NCBI RefSeq assembly: GCF_049803795.1
Contig: NZ_JBNAGJ010000002.1
Location: forward strand, 496,001 to 560,000
Direction: 5' to 3'
Length of the DNA: 64,000 nt
From: Thalassobius sp002708925
GTDB taxonomy: Bacteria > Pseudomonadota > Alphaproteobacteria > Rhodobacterales > Rhodobacteraceae
Under the pieces are notes generated by a model. The model searched no databases and had not been told where the DNA came from. It saw nothing but the letters and a program-made list of their open reading frames with translations. Positions 34,027 through 43,183 of this stretch are shown in pieces. The position numbers and the translations under genes are program-made. Within the stretch, counting starts at the first letter, position 1. Every line of letters starts with the position of its first letter.

Positions 34027-34539
34027 ATGCGGCTGTTGGCAGCGATCATCACCCTGGCATTGCTGGGAACGGCCGGCCTGGCCGGGCACGCATTATGGGT
34101 GATGTCGGGCATGGCGGGGCCGCAGGCGCGCTCTGTTCTGCTCAGCGCGCCCAAGATGCCAAACCGCGCCAGACAGGCTGATCCCGAGCAGGGCGCCCCA
34201 GAGTCCAGCGCCCCGATTGTTGCGCGCCATTGGCCCCCGCTATTCGGCGAGCCCCAGCCCCCCGCGCCGCCGCAGGCACAGCCCTCCGCCCCCACGCAAA
34301 CAGCCGCGCCGCCCAAGCCTCCGCTCGAAAGTCTCGGGTACACGCTGAACGGCGTGGTGCAGACAGATACCGGCGTCTGGGCCATGGTGGGGCATCCCGC
34401 CGGGGGCCGTCTGCTGCGCAAGGGTGACAACCTGGAGCCGGGCATCATCGTTACCCGCATTGACGCCAGAGGGCTGTGGGTTTCGCGCTACGATGACCCG
34501 CCCGAGCTGCTGGCCTTTCCTGAGAAACCGCTACAATAG
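34027..34539 (+). CDS. gspC: Type II secretion protein GspC
   Basis: A 170-residue GspC. A single N-terminal membrane helix (about residues 2-24) is followed by a Pro/Ala-rich linker (about 55-105). The HR domain follows (about 108-165: LNGVVQTDTGVWAMVGHPAGGRLLRKGD). The conserved WPPLFGE segment before the linker fits. No PDZ domain is present, so this is a short form. GspC links the inner platform to the secretin. It is monocistronic, with AGGAGA before the ATG, and converges on gspF. Confidence 0.8.
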   Translation: MRLLAAIITLALLGTAGLAGHALWVMSGMAGPQARSVLLSAPKMPNRARQADPEQGAPESSAPIVARHWPPLFGEPQPPAPPQAQPSAPTQTAAPPKPPLESLGYTLNGVVQTDTGVWAMVGHPAGGRLLRKGDNLEPGIIVTRIDARGLWVSRYDDPPELLAFPEKPLQ

Positions 34540-34554
34540 GGTCTGAAACAGGCT

Positions 34555-35766
34555 CTAACCTGCCACAACTGCCTGTAGATCGAAGATCGGTAACAGGACC
34601 GCCAGCACAATCACCAGCACCATGCCACCGACCAGCATCATCAGCATCGGCTCTAGCAGGGCCGCGATGCGTTTGCGTTCCGTAGACAGGCGATGCTCGA
34701 CCAGGGCAGCGGCGCGTTCGGTCATCGGTGCCAGCCGGACCGAGGCCTCGCCCGCCGCGATCAGCTGCCGCGCAACCGGGGGCAGAAAGCTCAGCCGGTC
34801 CAGCGCGCGTGACAGGGTTTCGCCCTGCCGGACGGCGGTGGACACCTGGGTGCCTTCCTGACGAAAAGGCTTGATGGTCAGAACCTCTACGGCGCTGTCC
34901 ACGGCGCTAAGCACCGCATGACGACTGCCCAAAATCAACGCCAAGGTGCGCATATATTGCACCGAAACCGCCAACCGGGTCAGCCGCCCCAGCACGGGCA
35001 GGCGCAGAACGATCCGGTCTCGGGCATCGCGCAGCCGCGGAACTCGGGGGGTCAGGATGGCCAGCACGACCAGCCCGGCCAGCACAATCGCAATCCCCAG
35101 CCAATGCGCCCGGATCCAATCCGAAACCGCCAGCACATTGCGCGTCAACGCAGGCAGAGGCCGCCCGGACATCTCGAACATGGCCACGATCTCGGGGGCG
35201 ACATTCACCATCAGGATACCGCAGACCAATATGGACACCGCCGCCACAAAGGCCGGATAAACCAGCGCGGTTGAGATTTGCGCCTTATCGGTGCCCAGCT
35301 GTTCCAGGTGGTCCGCCAGCTCATTGAAAACCGAGGCCGTTTCGCCCGCAGCCTCGCCCGCCTTCAGCGCCGCCAGATAGTAGGGCGCGAACCCCGCGCC
35401 GGTACGTTCAAGCGACTCAGACAGGGGGGCACCGTCCATCACCCCGGCCCGAGCCTGCGCGGCCACCGCATCCAGCGCGGGATGACCGCCGGTTCGGACG
35501 GCCTCAAGCGCGGCCTCTACGGGCAGTTCAGCCGCCAGCAGCACCGCCATCTGCCGGGTAAAAACCGCTTGCAGATCCGCCGACAGGCGCACTTTGCGGG
35601 TCAGGGTCAAACCCCGCGCGGCTTTCTCTCTGGCTTCGGAAATCTGCGAGACGAACAGCTCTTGGCGCGCCAGCTGAAGCGAGGCGTCTGCCTCGGTTTC
35701 CGCAACAATAGTGCCGCTTTTACGTTTCCCCGAGGCCGTATAGGCCGTGTAGGCATAGGCTCTCAT
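34555..35766 (-). CDS. gspF: Type II secretion platform protein GspF
   Basis: A 403-residue polytopic protein of the GspF/PilC family. Two homologous halves are seen, each with a cytosolic helical bundle and a membrane helix pair. The landmarks are LKAGEAAGETASVFNELADHLEQ (about 138) and the second-half GEASVRLAPMTERAAALVEHRL. The C-terminus ends in a membrane helix (MLVGGMVLVIVLAVLLPIF). It is the core of the inner-membrane platform. Its ATG overlaps the gspE stop by four bases. Confidence 0.93.
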   Translation of the reverse strand: MRAYAYTAYTASGKRKSGTIVAETEADASLQLARQELFVSQISEAREKAARGLTLTRKVRLSADLQAVFTRQMAVLLAAELPVEAALEAVRTGGHPALDAVAAQARAGVMDGAPLSESLERTGAGFAPYYLAALKAGEAAGETASVFNELADHLEQLGTDKAQISTALVYPAFVAAVSILVCGILMVNVAPEIVAMFEMSGRPLPALTRNVLAVSDWIRAHWLGIAIVLAGLVVLAILTPRVPRLRDARDRIVLRLPVLGRLTRLAVSVQYMRTLALILGSRHAVLSAVDSAVEVLTIKPFRQEGTQVSTAVRQGETLSRALDRLSFLPPVARQLIAAGEASVRLAPMTERAAALVEHRLSTERKRIAALLEPMLMMLVGGMVLVIVLAVLLPIFDLQAVVAG

Positions 35767-37268
35767 GCGACGTCCCCGACAACGCGCAGGGTTTCCGTCA
35801 GGCTGACGGCCCCCGTGGCCGCAACACCCAGCCCCTGACCGATCAGCGTCTCACCCGCAGCCAGAGCCTGAGCGCGCAGTTCGGTTTCGGTGGCACCCGC
35901 GTCAATCGCCCCGCGCAGCGCGTCATCAACCTCGACCATCTCAAAGATACCCATCCGCCCGGCATGGCCCGAGCCACCGCATGACGCACAGCCCATCGGT
36001 TCGTACAGCTGATCCGGCACAGGCAGACCATGGCGGACAAATCGCGCGGCCTCCTCGGAGGTGGGGGCGTGGGGGCGCTTGCACTCAGGGCACAGCTTGC
36101 GCAGCAGACGCTGAGCAATCACCCCGCGCAGCGTGGCCGCGATCAGAAAGTTATCCAACCCCAGATCCCGCAAGCGCACAATCGCCCCGACCGAGCTGTT
36201 CGCGTGCAGCGAGGAAAATACCAAATGCCCGGTCAGCGCCGATTGCGTGGCAACCTGCGCGGTTTCGGGGTCACGAATCTCGCCCACCAGAATGACATCG
36301 GGATCCTGGCGCAGGGTCGCGCGCAGGCCGGCGGCGAAGGTCATGCCGATCTCAGCGTTGATCTGAGATTGGCTGACGCCGGGCAGGTCATATTCAATCG
36401 GGTCTTCGATCGTGACGATGTTGCGCTCGTCCCGATTGGCCAGCTGCAACAGGGAATACAGCGTCGTCGTTTTACCGGCCCCCGTTGGCCCCGTCGCCAG
36501 AATGATCCCGTTGGGCAATGCCGCCAGCCGCGCCAGCACCGTTTGCTGCGCCTCGGACAAGCCAAGCGCGGGCAACGGCATCAACCCGGTAGAGCGATCC
36601 AGAATCCGCAGCACGATCCTTTCGCCATAATGCCCCGGCAAAGAGGACACCCGCGTATCAATCACCCGCCCGCCCATGGCCAGCGGGATGCGGCCATCCT
36701 GCGGCAGGCGCGTTTCGGCAATGTCCAGCCCGGCCATCACCTTTAACCGGGACACAATCCGTTTCACCGGCACATCGCTGCGATCCAGAATTTCCTGCAA
36801 ATAGCCATCCACACGCATCCGCACGCGCAGGCCCTTCTCGTGCGGCTCGAAATGCAGATCCGAGGCCCCGTTCTGCACCGCGCGCCGCAGCAGCCGGTTC
36901 ACCAGCTGGATCACAGGCGCATCGCCCGGATCCTCCAGCAGGTCACGCTGGCGGGCGCTGGCGGGGGTTTCCTCCAGCTCGAACAGAACACCGTCTTCGG
37001 GTTTGTCGCCCTCGTCGCTGGTATCATAGGCCCGCGCCAGAGCCTGAGCGAACCCAGGCTCGTCCAGCCGGGAGACCTCGGTCAGATCGTGGCCCAGGCG
37101 CCTTTGTGCCTCGCGCAGGCCAACCTGCGTGGCGCCCGGCCCCAGAATAACCTGCCCGCCCGCGATCACCACCTGCTGATCCCGCGCGAAAATGAAGGGC
37201 AGCCTAGCGTCCTTCAAACCGGAGCCGGCTGGGGAGAGGGGGAAAGTTTCTGCTTTGTGCGACGTCAT
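35763..37268 (-). CDS. gspE: Type II secretion ATPase GspE
   Basis: A 501-residue secretion ATPase. Walker A is GPTGAGKTTT (about 258), the Asp box IEDPIEYD follows, and Walker B is ILVGEIRDPETA (about 329). The His box is LTGHLVFSSLHAN. A Zn-binding tetracysteine unit is visible as CPEC and CASC (about 400-440). I use the ATG at 37268, which still overlaps the gspD 3' end by 65 bp; another ATG at 37286 is possible. It powers pseudopilus assembly from the cytosolic face. Confidence 0.93.
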   Translation of the reverse strand: MTSHKAETFPLSPAGSGLKDARLPFIFARDQQVVIAGGQVILGPGATQVGLREAQRRLGHDLTEVSRLDEPGFAQALARAYDTSDEGDKPEDGVLFELEETPASARQRDLLEDPGDAPVIQLVNRLLRRAVQNGASDLHFEPHEKGLRVRMRVDGYLQEILDRSDVPVKRIVSRLKVMAGLDIAETRLPQDGRIPLAMGGRVIDTRVSSLPGHYGERIVLRILDRSTGLMPLPALGLSEAQQTVLARLAALPNGIILATGPTGAGKTTTLYSLLQLANRDERNIVTIEDPIEYDLPGVSQSQINAEIGMTFAAGLRATLRQDPDVILVGEIRDPETAQVATQSALTGHLVFSSLHANSSVGAIVRLRDLGLDNFLIAATLRGVIAQRLLRKLCPECKRPHAPTSEEAARFVRHGLPVPDQLYEPMGCASCGGSGHAGRMGIFEMVEVDDALRGAIDAGATETELRAQALAAGETLIGQGLGVAATGAVSLTETLRVVGDVA

Positions 37269-39165
37269 CAATAAAACCGGCGTCAAAGGGTTGGTTCAGA
37301 TCGGCCCCGTCAAAGGGCAGGCCACCCCCAGATGTACGCGGAAACGTCTTATCGTCCAATGGCTGGATTGCGGCGGCGGCCTGTTTGGCCTCGCGCGCGA
37401 TCTGACGCGACAGTTTGCGGGCCTCGGCCTCTGAGTTCACCACCTGCGGGCGCAGCAGCACCAACAGAACGCGCTGGTTCTTGCTGGCGTTCTTGGCGCG
37501 GAACAGCCCGCCAACCAACGGCAGCTTGGACAGGCCGGGCACCCTCTGCTTGGTGGACCCGGCGCCGTTTTCCAGCAATCCACCCAGCATGATCACATTG
37601 CCATCACGCACCAGAACCGTCGTGGACAGCGCCCGTTTCGAGGTAATTTCCCCCCCGGCTGAGGATTCCGAGCTGGTCAGGTTCGAGACCTCTTGCTTGA
37701 TCTCCATCTTCACGGTGCGATCCGCGTTGATCTGAGGGGTCACATTCAGGGTCAGGCCCACGTCCTGCCGCTCGATCGTCTGGAACGGGTTTTCCACCGC
37801 ACTTTCGCTGACGGTTGAGTACGATCCAGTGACGAAGGGCACGTTTTGCGCCACGACGATCTCGGCCTCTTTGTTGTTCAGCGTCATGATCGAGGGCGTG
37901 GACAGCAGGCGCGTGCTCTGGGTCGAGGCGATGGCCGTCAACAGCCCCGCCACCCCGCGATCCCCCTGATCAGGCACCCCGGCCAGCACACCCCCCGCGC
38001 CAACATCCAGCGATTGCCCGTTCAGAACCGAGCTAACCAGATTGGTCAGGCTGGGCCGCCCTTGCAGGGAAAACTGCGCGCCGCCGATCACCGCGTTGTT
38101 CAAAATGCCCGCGAATTGCACCGACAGATCTGAGAACCCGGTCACCGACATTTCAAAGATCACGGCCTCGACCAGCACCTGTTTGGGGCGTTGATCCAGA
38201 TAGCGCACCATCTGCAGAATATCCTGCATCCGGTCCTGCGGCGCGGTGATCAGCAGGGTATTCGTCTGCGGTTCGGGGACGATACGGATGGTGCCCTGGG
38301 TCTGCTCGCCCTCATTGTTCAGCGCGCGCAGCACCACATCGGCCATGCTGGCGGCCTCGGCATAGTTCAGGCTGATGGCGGTGCTGGCCACATTGTTCTG
38401 CTGCGTGTCCAGACGCGAGGCCAGCACACGGATTTTCTCGCGCAGGGCATCGGGCCCCGAGACCACCAGCGCGTTTGACCGGCGATCCACCGACAGCGCC
38501 GCGCCTTCGGGCAGGATGTCCATCGCGGTGATGACCTGAGACACCTCGGTTGCGTTCGCATTGCGCAGGCGGATCATCTGAATGGGCTCATCGCGGGGCT
38601 GGTCCAAACGGCGGATCAGCGCCTCGATCCGGCGGAAATTCTGCCCGCGATCCGACAGGATAATCAAGGAGGTTCCCGGCACCGGCGTCATCACGGCCTC
38701 GGCGGGCAGCAGGGGGCGCACCACCTCGACCACCTCGTTGACCGGGGCGTGTTTCAACTGGATGACGCGGCTTTCATAAGCGCCGGCTCCACCCTGGGAA
38801 TCGGGCCCCGAGGACAATTCGCGCGCGACGCTCATGCGGACGATCCGATCCGCGCCTGTTCCTTCGATTAGGGTCAGACGGTTCAGCTCCAGCACGGTCA
38901 GGAACACTTCGTAGAGCTCGGCCTCGGTCATTTCATCGGGGGCCAGCACCGTCACGCGGCCCCGGATTTCGGGGTCCAGAACGAACCGGCGCCCGGTTGC
39001 CTCGGATACGATTTCTACGAAAGCTTTCAGATCCGCATCGCGCAAATTCACGACCACCTGAGCCTGCGCGCCGACGGGCGCAAAAAACGAAACAGGCCCG
39101 ATCCCAAACGTCAGGATCAGCCCCATTACGGCCAGAAACGGCCGAATCGCGGAACGGTAAGTCAT
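37204..39165 (-). CDS. gspD: Type II secretion outer-membrane secretin GspD
   Basis: A 653-residue secretin. A signal peptide (to about residue 35) is followed by the N0 domain (VVNLRDADLKAFVEIVSEATG, about 38) and N1-N3 domains with the repeated secretin motifs (VIQLKHAPVNEVVEVVRPLLP). The C-terminal secretin core has VPFVTGSYSTV and the LLENGAGSTKQRVPGLSKLPLVGGLFR region. It forms the outer-membrane pore. gspE overlaps its 3' end, and the three genes gspD-gspE-gspF form one operon. The C-terminal tail after about 600 would hold a pilotin-binding site, if any. Confidence 0.94.
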   Translation of the reverse strand: MTYRSAIRPFLAVMGLILTFGIGPVSFFAPVGAQAQVVVNLRDADLKAFVEIVSEATGRRFVLDPEIRGRVTVLAPDEMTEAELYEVFLTVLELNRLTLIEGTGADRIVRMSVARELSSGPDSQGGAGAYESRVIQLKHAPVNEVVEVVRPLLPAEAVMTPVPGTSLIILSDRGQNFRRIEALIRRLDQPRDEPIQMIRLRNANATEVSQVITAMDILPEGAALSVDRRSNALVVSGPDALREKIRVLASRLDTQQNNVASTAISLNYAEAASMADVVLRALNNEGEQTQGTIRIVPEPQTNTLLITAPQDRMQDILQMVRYLDQRPKQVLVEAVIFEMSVTGFSDLSVQFAGILNNAVIGGAQFSLQGRPSLTNLVSSVLNGQSLDVGAGGVLAGVPDQGDRGVAGLLTAIASTQSTRLLSTPSIMTLNNKEAEIVVAQNVPFVTGSYSTVSESAVENPFQTIERQDVGLTLNVTPQINADRTVKMEIKQEVSNLTSSESSAGGEITSKRALSTTVLVRDGNVIMLGGLLENGAGSTKQRVPGLSKLPLVGGLFRAKNASKNQRVLLVLLRPQVVNSEAEARKLSRQIAREAKQAAAAIQPLDDKTFPRTSGGGLPFDGADLNQPFDAGFIDDVAQSRNFPPLPSRLRFEGR

Positions 39166-39368
39166 AACCTGCTCTCTAACCTATGAGCCGTCGGGCCGCC
39201 TGTTGCCTGCGATCCCCGCCCTGCCTGTTTTGCCACAGCATACAAATTTCGGCGCAAAATGGCAGGGTTTTCTTTGACCGAACGGAAACTGTGGCACGCG
39301 CGCATCTTTGCAACCGCAAAAGAGGCGCGCGATTTTGCGCCAGGCCCCGGTTCGGGCGGCGCAGCGGA

Positions 39369-39896
39369 TTAGTGATGCGGATCCTTACCCAGGGCAATCT
39401 GCATGTGGTGGGCCTGATGATGCGCACCGATGGTCATGACGCCAAAGAAGCCAAGCCCCTGGACGCGGGCGCGCTCTTGATCGGTTTCGACGGTGATCCG
39501 CATGATGGCTCCGTCTGGCGACGGTTCGGCAGCCACGGCCCAGCCCGAGGCCATCTCCAGCATCGGCGAATGCGCCAGCACCATACGTCTGACCGCAGCC
39601 GCCACATTTCCTGTACCGCTGATGGTGAATTCCACAAGGCGGCCTTCGGTCTGGCTGCGTACAGTTGCCTGTGTCGTAACCAGATCCATATCCACCAAAT
39701 GATCGCGCAGGGCCTGAATGTTGACTTTGCTCCAGTCGGTCCGGGGATCCTGGGACAGGATTTGCACGATCTCCGACAGGGCGGCAAAGGCGGACTGCCC
39801 CGTTTCACTGGGCCCGCCCGAGCCATGGTGCATATGCTGGGCCGTGGCAGGAAGGGCTGCAAACGCGAGGAAAGCGCAAAGGGTCACTCTGATCAT
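39369..39896 (-). CDS. Exported His-rich protein of unknown function
   Basis: A 175-residue exported protein. The signal peptide (to about residue 19) is followed at once by HMHHGSGG, and the C-terminus ends with IGAHHQAHHMQIALGKDPHH. Both ends could therefore bind copper or another metal. The middle (about 40-150) is a soluble domain with no motif that I recognise. It diverges from the Crp/Fnr regulator across 75 bp and lies beside the copper cluster. A periplasmic metal-handling role is inferred from the His clusters and context. Confidence 0.68.
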   Translation of the reverse strand: MIRVTLCAFLAFAALPATAQHMHHGSGGPSETGQSAFAALSEIVQILSQDPRTDWSKVNIQALRDHLVDMDLVTTQATVRSQTEGRLVEFTISGTGNVAAAVRRMVLAHSPMLEMASGWAVAAEPSPDGAIMRITVETDQERARVQGLGFFGVMTIGAHHQAHHMQIALGKDPHH

Positions 39897-39971
39897 GGGG
39901 TCTCCGATCTTGCGGTTGGGGGTGGCGGCTTGCTACACCTCTGGCACAGAATGCAATATGACTGAGATCAC

Positions 39972-40562
39972 ATGCTGCCCGCTCCGTTCAACGCATTGGA
40001 CAAAAAATCCCTGTCCCAAACGGTCTATGAGACCGGAGACCATGTGTTCCGACAAGGCGACCCGGCCAAGGGTATCTTTTTCGTTCTGTCCGGTGCCGTC
40101 TGCCTGACCCGCGTCACAGAATCCGGCAATGCCGTCACGATTTTCAACGCGCACTCCGGAGACATGTTCGCCGAGGCCTCTCTCTATTCGGATTGCTATC
40201 ATTGCGATGCGATGTGCACGGTTCCGTCCAGGGTTATTCGGGTTGCCAAACAGGCCATCGTATCGCGGCAACGCGAGGATTCCGCCTTTTCCGACGCGAT
40301 CACCAAACGGCTGGCGGCGCAGGTACAAAGCTACCGCCAACTGTTGACGCTGCACGCGGTGAAATCAGCGCATGAACGTGTCCTGCTGGCGGTGGAACTG
40401 GGCAAGCTGACTGGCTCGGTCACGCAATTCGCCAGCCAGATCGGACTGACCAAAGAGGCCTGCTATCGGGCACTCAGAGACCTGTCCGATCGTGGATTGC
40501 TGATAAAAACCGGGCGCGGGCGCTATGTTCCGGCACCGCGCGGTAAGGGCCGCCTGCCTTAG
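39972..40562 (+). CDS. Crp/Fnr-family transcriptional regulator with Cys triad
   Basis: A 196-residue regulator. The N-terminal cyclic-nucleotide-like domain (about 8-110: DHVFRQGDPAKGIFFVLSGAV) is followed by a long helix and a C-terminal winged helix-turn-helix (about 150-190: VTQFASQIGLTKEACYRALRDLSDRGLL). In place of the usual effector loop there is SDCYHCDAMC, three Cys in a CxxCxxxC pattern (about 74-83), which could bind metal or sense redox state. It faces the His-rich protein gene and converges with a c-type cytochrome gene (4-bp overlap). It may control the copper cluster. Confidence 0.82.
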   Translation: MLPAPFNALDKKSLSQTVYETGDHVFRQGDPAKGIFFVLSGAVCLTRVTESGNAVTIFNAHSGDMFAEASLYSDCYHCDAMCTVPSRVIRVAKQAIVSRQREDSAFSDAITKRLAAQVQSYRQLLTLHAVKSAHERVLLAVELGKLTGSVTQFASQIGLTKEACYRALRDLSDRGLLIKTGRGRYVPAPRGKGRLP

Positions 40563-40990
40563 TCATGCACAGGATTGCGGCTGGCATGGATCTGCTGCAC
40601 GCGGGCGGGCCAGGTGGATCGGATATAGGCCAGAATGTCCCAGATTTCCTCGTTGCGCAGGGTGTCGCCAAACCCCGGCATCCCGCTTGCCACGCCAGTG
40701 ACACCACGCGCGGCCAGCGCCTGAGCCCCGCCGAACCGGGTGTAGTCGAACAGAAGCTGATTGTCGTGATGCCAGGTGTGCCCGGTCTCATCATGAGGCG
40801 GCGCAGGCAGAACGCCATTTTCGTCGGGCGAGCGCCAGTCGGGTTGCCCCTCAAGGTTGGCGCCATGGCAGGAGGCACAGTTTTCGGCATAGAGCACCCG
40901 GCCATTGGCCAGATCCCGGCCCTCTAGTTCGTGACCGGCGCTTGCACTGGTCGCGATACTACATGCGGCGATGATCAGAATGCGTTTCAT
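40559..40990 (-). CDS. Periplasmic c-type cytochrome
   Basis: A 143-residue exported cytochrome. A signal peptide ends near residue 18. One heme-binding motif, CASCH (about 38-42), is followed by MPGFGD (about 107), which supplies the axial Met. The single domain fits class I cytochromes. The ATG at 40990 overlaps the stop of the multicopper oxidase, so the two are coupled and electron transfer between them is plausible. The frame upstream of 40990 is inside the oxidase gene and was not used. Confidence 0.87.
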   Translation of the reverse strand: MKRILIIAACSIATSASAGHELEGRDLANGRVLYAENCASCHGANLEGQPDWRSPDENGVLPAPPHDETGHTWHHDNQLLFDYTRFGGAQALAARGVTGVASGMPGFGDTLRNEEIWDILAYIRSTWPARVQQIHASRNPVHD

Positions 40991-42306
40991 GTGACCTGAA
41001 CCCATGTTTTCATACCTGCTGCCTGATGACCCAGCATATGACAATGCAGCAGCCATTTACCGGGGTTATCGAACACGCAGACGATATCGCGGCTCTCGCC
41101 TGCGTCCACAAGCGTTGTGTCCCGCAAAGCGCCCAATGTGCCGTCGGTTTCGACCTCAAAGAAGTGATGCCCGTGCAGATGGATACCATGCGGGAAACGG
41201 GTATCGTTCACCAGGCGAATACGCGCGGTTTGCCCTCGTTCGAAGGCATGAAACGGGGTGTCTGTCAGGCCAGATTGACCGTTGAACGCCCAGATATTGC
41301 CTCCCATCATGCCCTGCATCATGCGGCGGCTCATGGCGCCGCCTTCCATGCTAAGCGTCAGGGAAACCGCGTTGTCCATGTCTGGCTGCGCCATCTCGTT
41401 TGGTGGCAAGGCGGAAATCTCAGAGGCTTGCCGCATGGAATTCACCCCCTCAACCGGGATTTCGCCCAGCAGATAGGGGCCATCCTGCGTTCGAAAGACA
41501 AAGGCGATAGGGTCGGCTGACACGACATCTGCAATAATGTCCGCGCGTTGCGCCGGGGCCAGGACGAGACCGGACAATTCCTGTGGACGGCCAAGCGGCA
41601 TTCCATCCAGGGCAACCACCTTGCCATCAATGCCTTCCAGCTCAACCGGGAAAATCCGATCTGTCGCGACGTTGATCAGCCGCAGACGCAGGCGATCTCC
41701 CCGGCGGGCGGGCGTGCTCGGCACAATCAGCGCGCGGGCGAAATTGCCAAGCCGCCCCTGATGCGCCTGATCGTGCCTGTTGTCGAAATCATCGGCCAGC
41801 GTTCCGCTGTCGGTCATGCGCCAGTCGTCAATCATGACGATCAGATCGTGATCCACATCGGGGGGCGTTTGTTCCTCGACGATCAGCGGACCATAGAGCC
41901 CCCTGGCAACCTGTTCCCAGGACCGATTATGCGCGTGATACCAGAATGTCCCCGCATCGGGCGCGCGAAAACGGTATGCGAATGCGTCACCCGCGCTGAC
42001 AACGCCCTGGGTCATCCCCGGCACGCCATCCATCGTGTTGTCAATGCGCAGCCCGTGCCAATGCACCGCCGAGCCCTGGCCGATCTGGTTCAGGAACCGG
42101 ATGTCAAATGACTCGCCCTGGCGGGCCCGCAAAACCGGGCCCGGTGTGCTGCCGTTGAAGCCCAGCATCGGAGTGGCTGGCGCGCCGTCGGGCAGAATCT
42201 GCGCCGTGACCGGCTGCGCAACCAGTTGGGTTGGGGCCGACGCAAGCGCAATACGCGGGGTCAATGCCGCCGCGCTGGTTGTGATCAGGAAGTCTCGCCT
42301 GTTCAT
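40987..42306 (-). CDS. Multicopper oxidase (CueO/laccase-like), Tat-exported
   Basis: A 439-residue multicopper oxidase. A Tat signal (NRRDFLITTSAAA) leads three cupredoxin domains. Copper motifs are present: HWHGLR (about 86), WYHAHN (about 127), HGIHLHGHHFFEV (about 384) and the type-1/type-3 motif HCHMLGHQAAGM (about 422-433). A Met-rich segment (MEGGAMSRRMMQGMMGG, about 330) resembles the CueO substrate-binding helix. It oxidises Cu(I) or similar substrates in the periplasm. The ATG at 42306 follows GAGGTA. The much longer frame to 42924 overlaps copD and is not coding. Confidence 0.93.
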   Translation of the reverse strand: MNRRDFLITTSAAALTPRIALASAPTQLVAQPVTAQILPDGAPATPMLGFNGSTPGPVLRARQGESFDIRFLNQIGQGSAVHWHGLRIDNTMDGVPGMTQGVVSAGDAFAYRFRAPDAGTFWYHAHNRSWEQVARGLYGPLIVEEQTPPDVDHDLIVMIDDWRMTDSGTLADDFDNRHDQAHQGRLGNFARALIVPSTPARRGDRLRLRLINVATDRIFPVELEGIDGKVVALDGMPLGRPQELSGLVLAPAQRADIIADVVSADPIAFVFRTQDGPYLLGEIPVEGVNSMRQASEISALPPNEMAQPDMDNAVSLTLSMEGGAMSRRMMQGMMGGNIWAFNGQSGLTDTPFHAFERGQTARIRLVNDTRFPHGIHLHGHHFFEVETDGTLGALRDTTLVDAGESRDIVCVFDNPGKWLLHCHMLGHQAAGMKTWVQVT

Positions 42307-42314
42307 GGGATACC

Positions 42315-43181
42315 TCAGTTCGGGAGGGTCAGAACACTGGTAAGCGTCGCAGTCGCCGCAAGCACCACCAGAATGACCCCAGTTTCGATTTCGATAGAGC
42401 GCACCAGATGGCGCGCGGCGGTGCCGTCCCCGGCCTGCATGGCGGGAACAAAGCGCAGCTTGTTTGCAGCGGCCAGCGCCAGAACCACCCCGACAAGCAC
42501 CAGCTTGATCAGAAGGGCTTGGCCGTAGCCTGTTGTCGTCAGCATCCGCAGATCCCCCACCAGCAGCCAGGCCATCAGCAATCCGGCCAGGATCAGAACG
42601 GGCACGATCACCGAAGCGGCCTGCCCAAAGCGGTGCCCCAAGGCGGCTGCGTTGCGCAGGCACTCGGGCCGCCGAGACAGGCTGTGCAGCGGGCCAAGCA
42701 CACCGATCCAGAATGCAACCCCCAGCAGATGCACAAGCAAAAGCAGGCGGATACCCGTTGTCTCCAGCTCGGGGATATGGCCGATCCGGGCGAAGGACCA
42801 CAGGGCCAGCATCCCCCCGGCCAATGCAATCCATTGCCCCAAAAGAGGAATGAACAGCCCCAGGACGATCAGATCCGCCCCAACGCTCCGATAGATCAGA
42901 ACGTCGCCAACCGGCGTCTGCCACAGCAGGCCCAGCATTTCAGGATCGGTCATGCCACCGGCATCGCCCGTCAGTGCGGCCCCCCGCAACATGAAGCCCA
43001 AACCAGCAGCAGCCAGCGAAAGCCCCGCCAACAGCGCGGCCTGCACGCGAATCCTGTCGGCAACAGGCGACACCAGATCGGCAAAGACTGCGCGGATCAG
43101 CACAAGCCCAACCGACCCCGCCACGCCAATATACAGCATCAGCTTGGCAAGGATCGCAGCTATTCCCCAGATGTCCGGCAT
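42315..43181 (-). CDS. copD: CopD-family copper resistance membrane protein
   Basis: A 288-residue membrane protein with about eight helices (for example LAKLMLYIGVAGSVGLVLIR at the start, LLLLVHLLGVAFWIGVL in the middle). These match the CopD domain, which moves copper across the inner membrane with CopC. The ATG at 43181 was chosen from several in-frame starts because it begins the first membrane helix. The gene lies 8 bp upstream of the multicopper oxidase and 2 bp after copC, so the order is copC-copD-oxidase-cytochrome. Confidence 0.86.
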   Translation of the reverse strand: MPDIWGIAAILAKLMLYIGVAGSVGLVLIRAVFADLVSPVADRIRVQAALLAGLSLAAAGLGFMLRGAALTGDAGGMTDPEMLGLLWQTPVGDVLIYRSVGADLIVLGLFIPLLGQWIALAGGMLALWSFARIGHIPELETTGIRLLLLVHLLGVAFWIGVLGPLHSLSRRPECLRNAAALGHRFGQAASVIVPVLILAGLLMAWLLVGDLRMLTTTGYGQALLIKLVLVGVVLALAAANKLRFVPAMQAGDGTAARHLVRSIEIETGVILVVLAATATLTSVLTLPN

Positions 43182-43183
43182 GA

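Noticed and set aside
39897..39971. FNR-type box between the His-rich protein gene and the Crp/Fnr regulator
   Set aside because: No TTGAT-N4-ATCAA-like element is present in this short region.
42307..42924. N-terminal extension of the multicopper oxidase frame
   Set aside because: The extra 206 codons are antiparallel in composition to copD and precede a clear Tat signal with its own ribosome site, so they are not translated as part of the oxidase.
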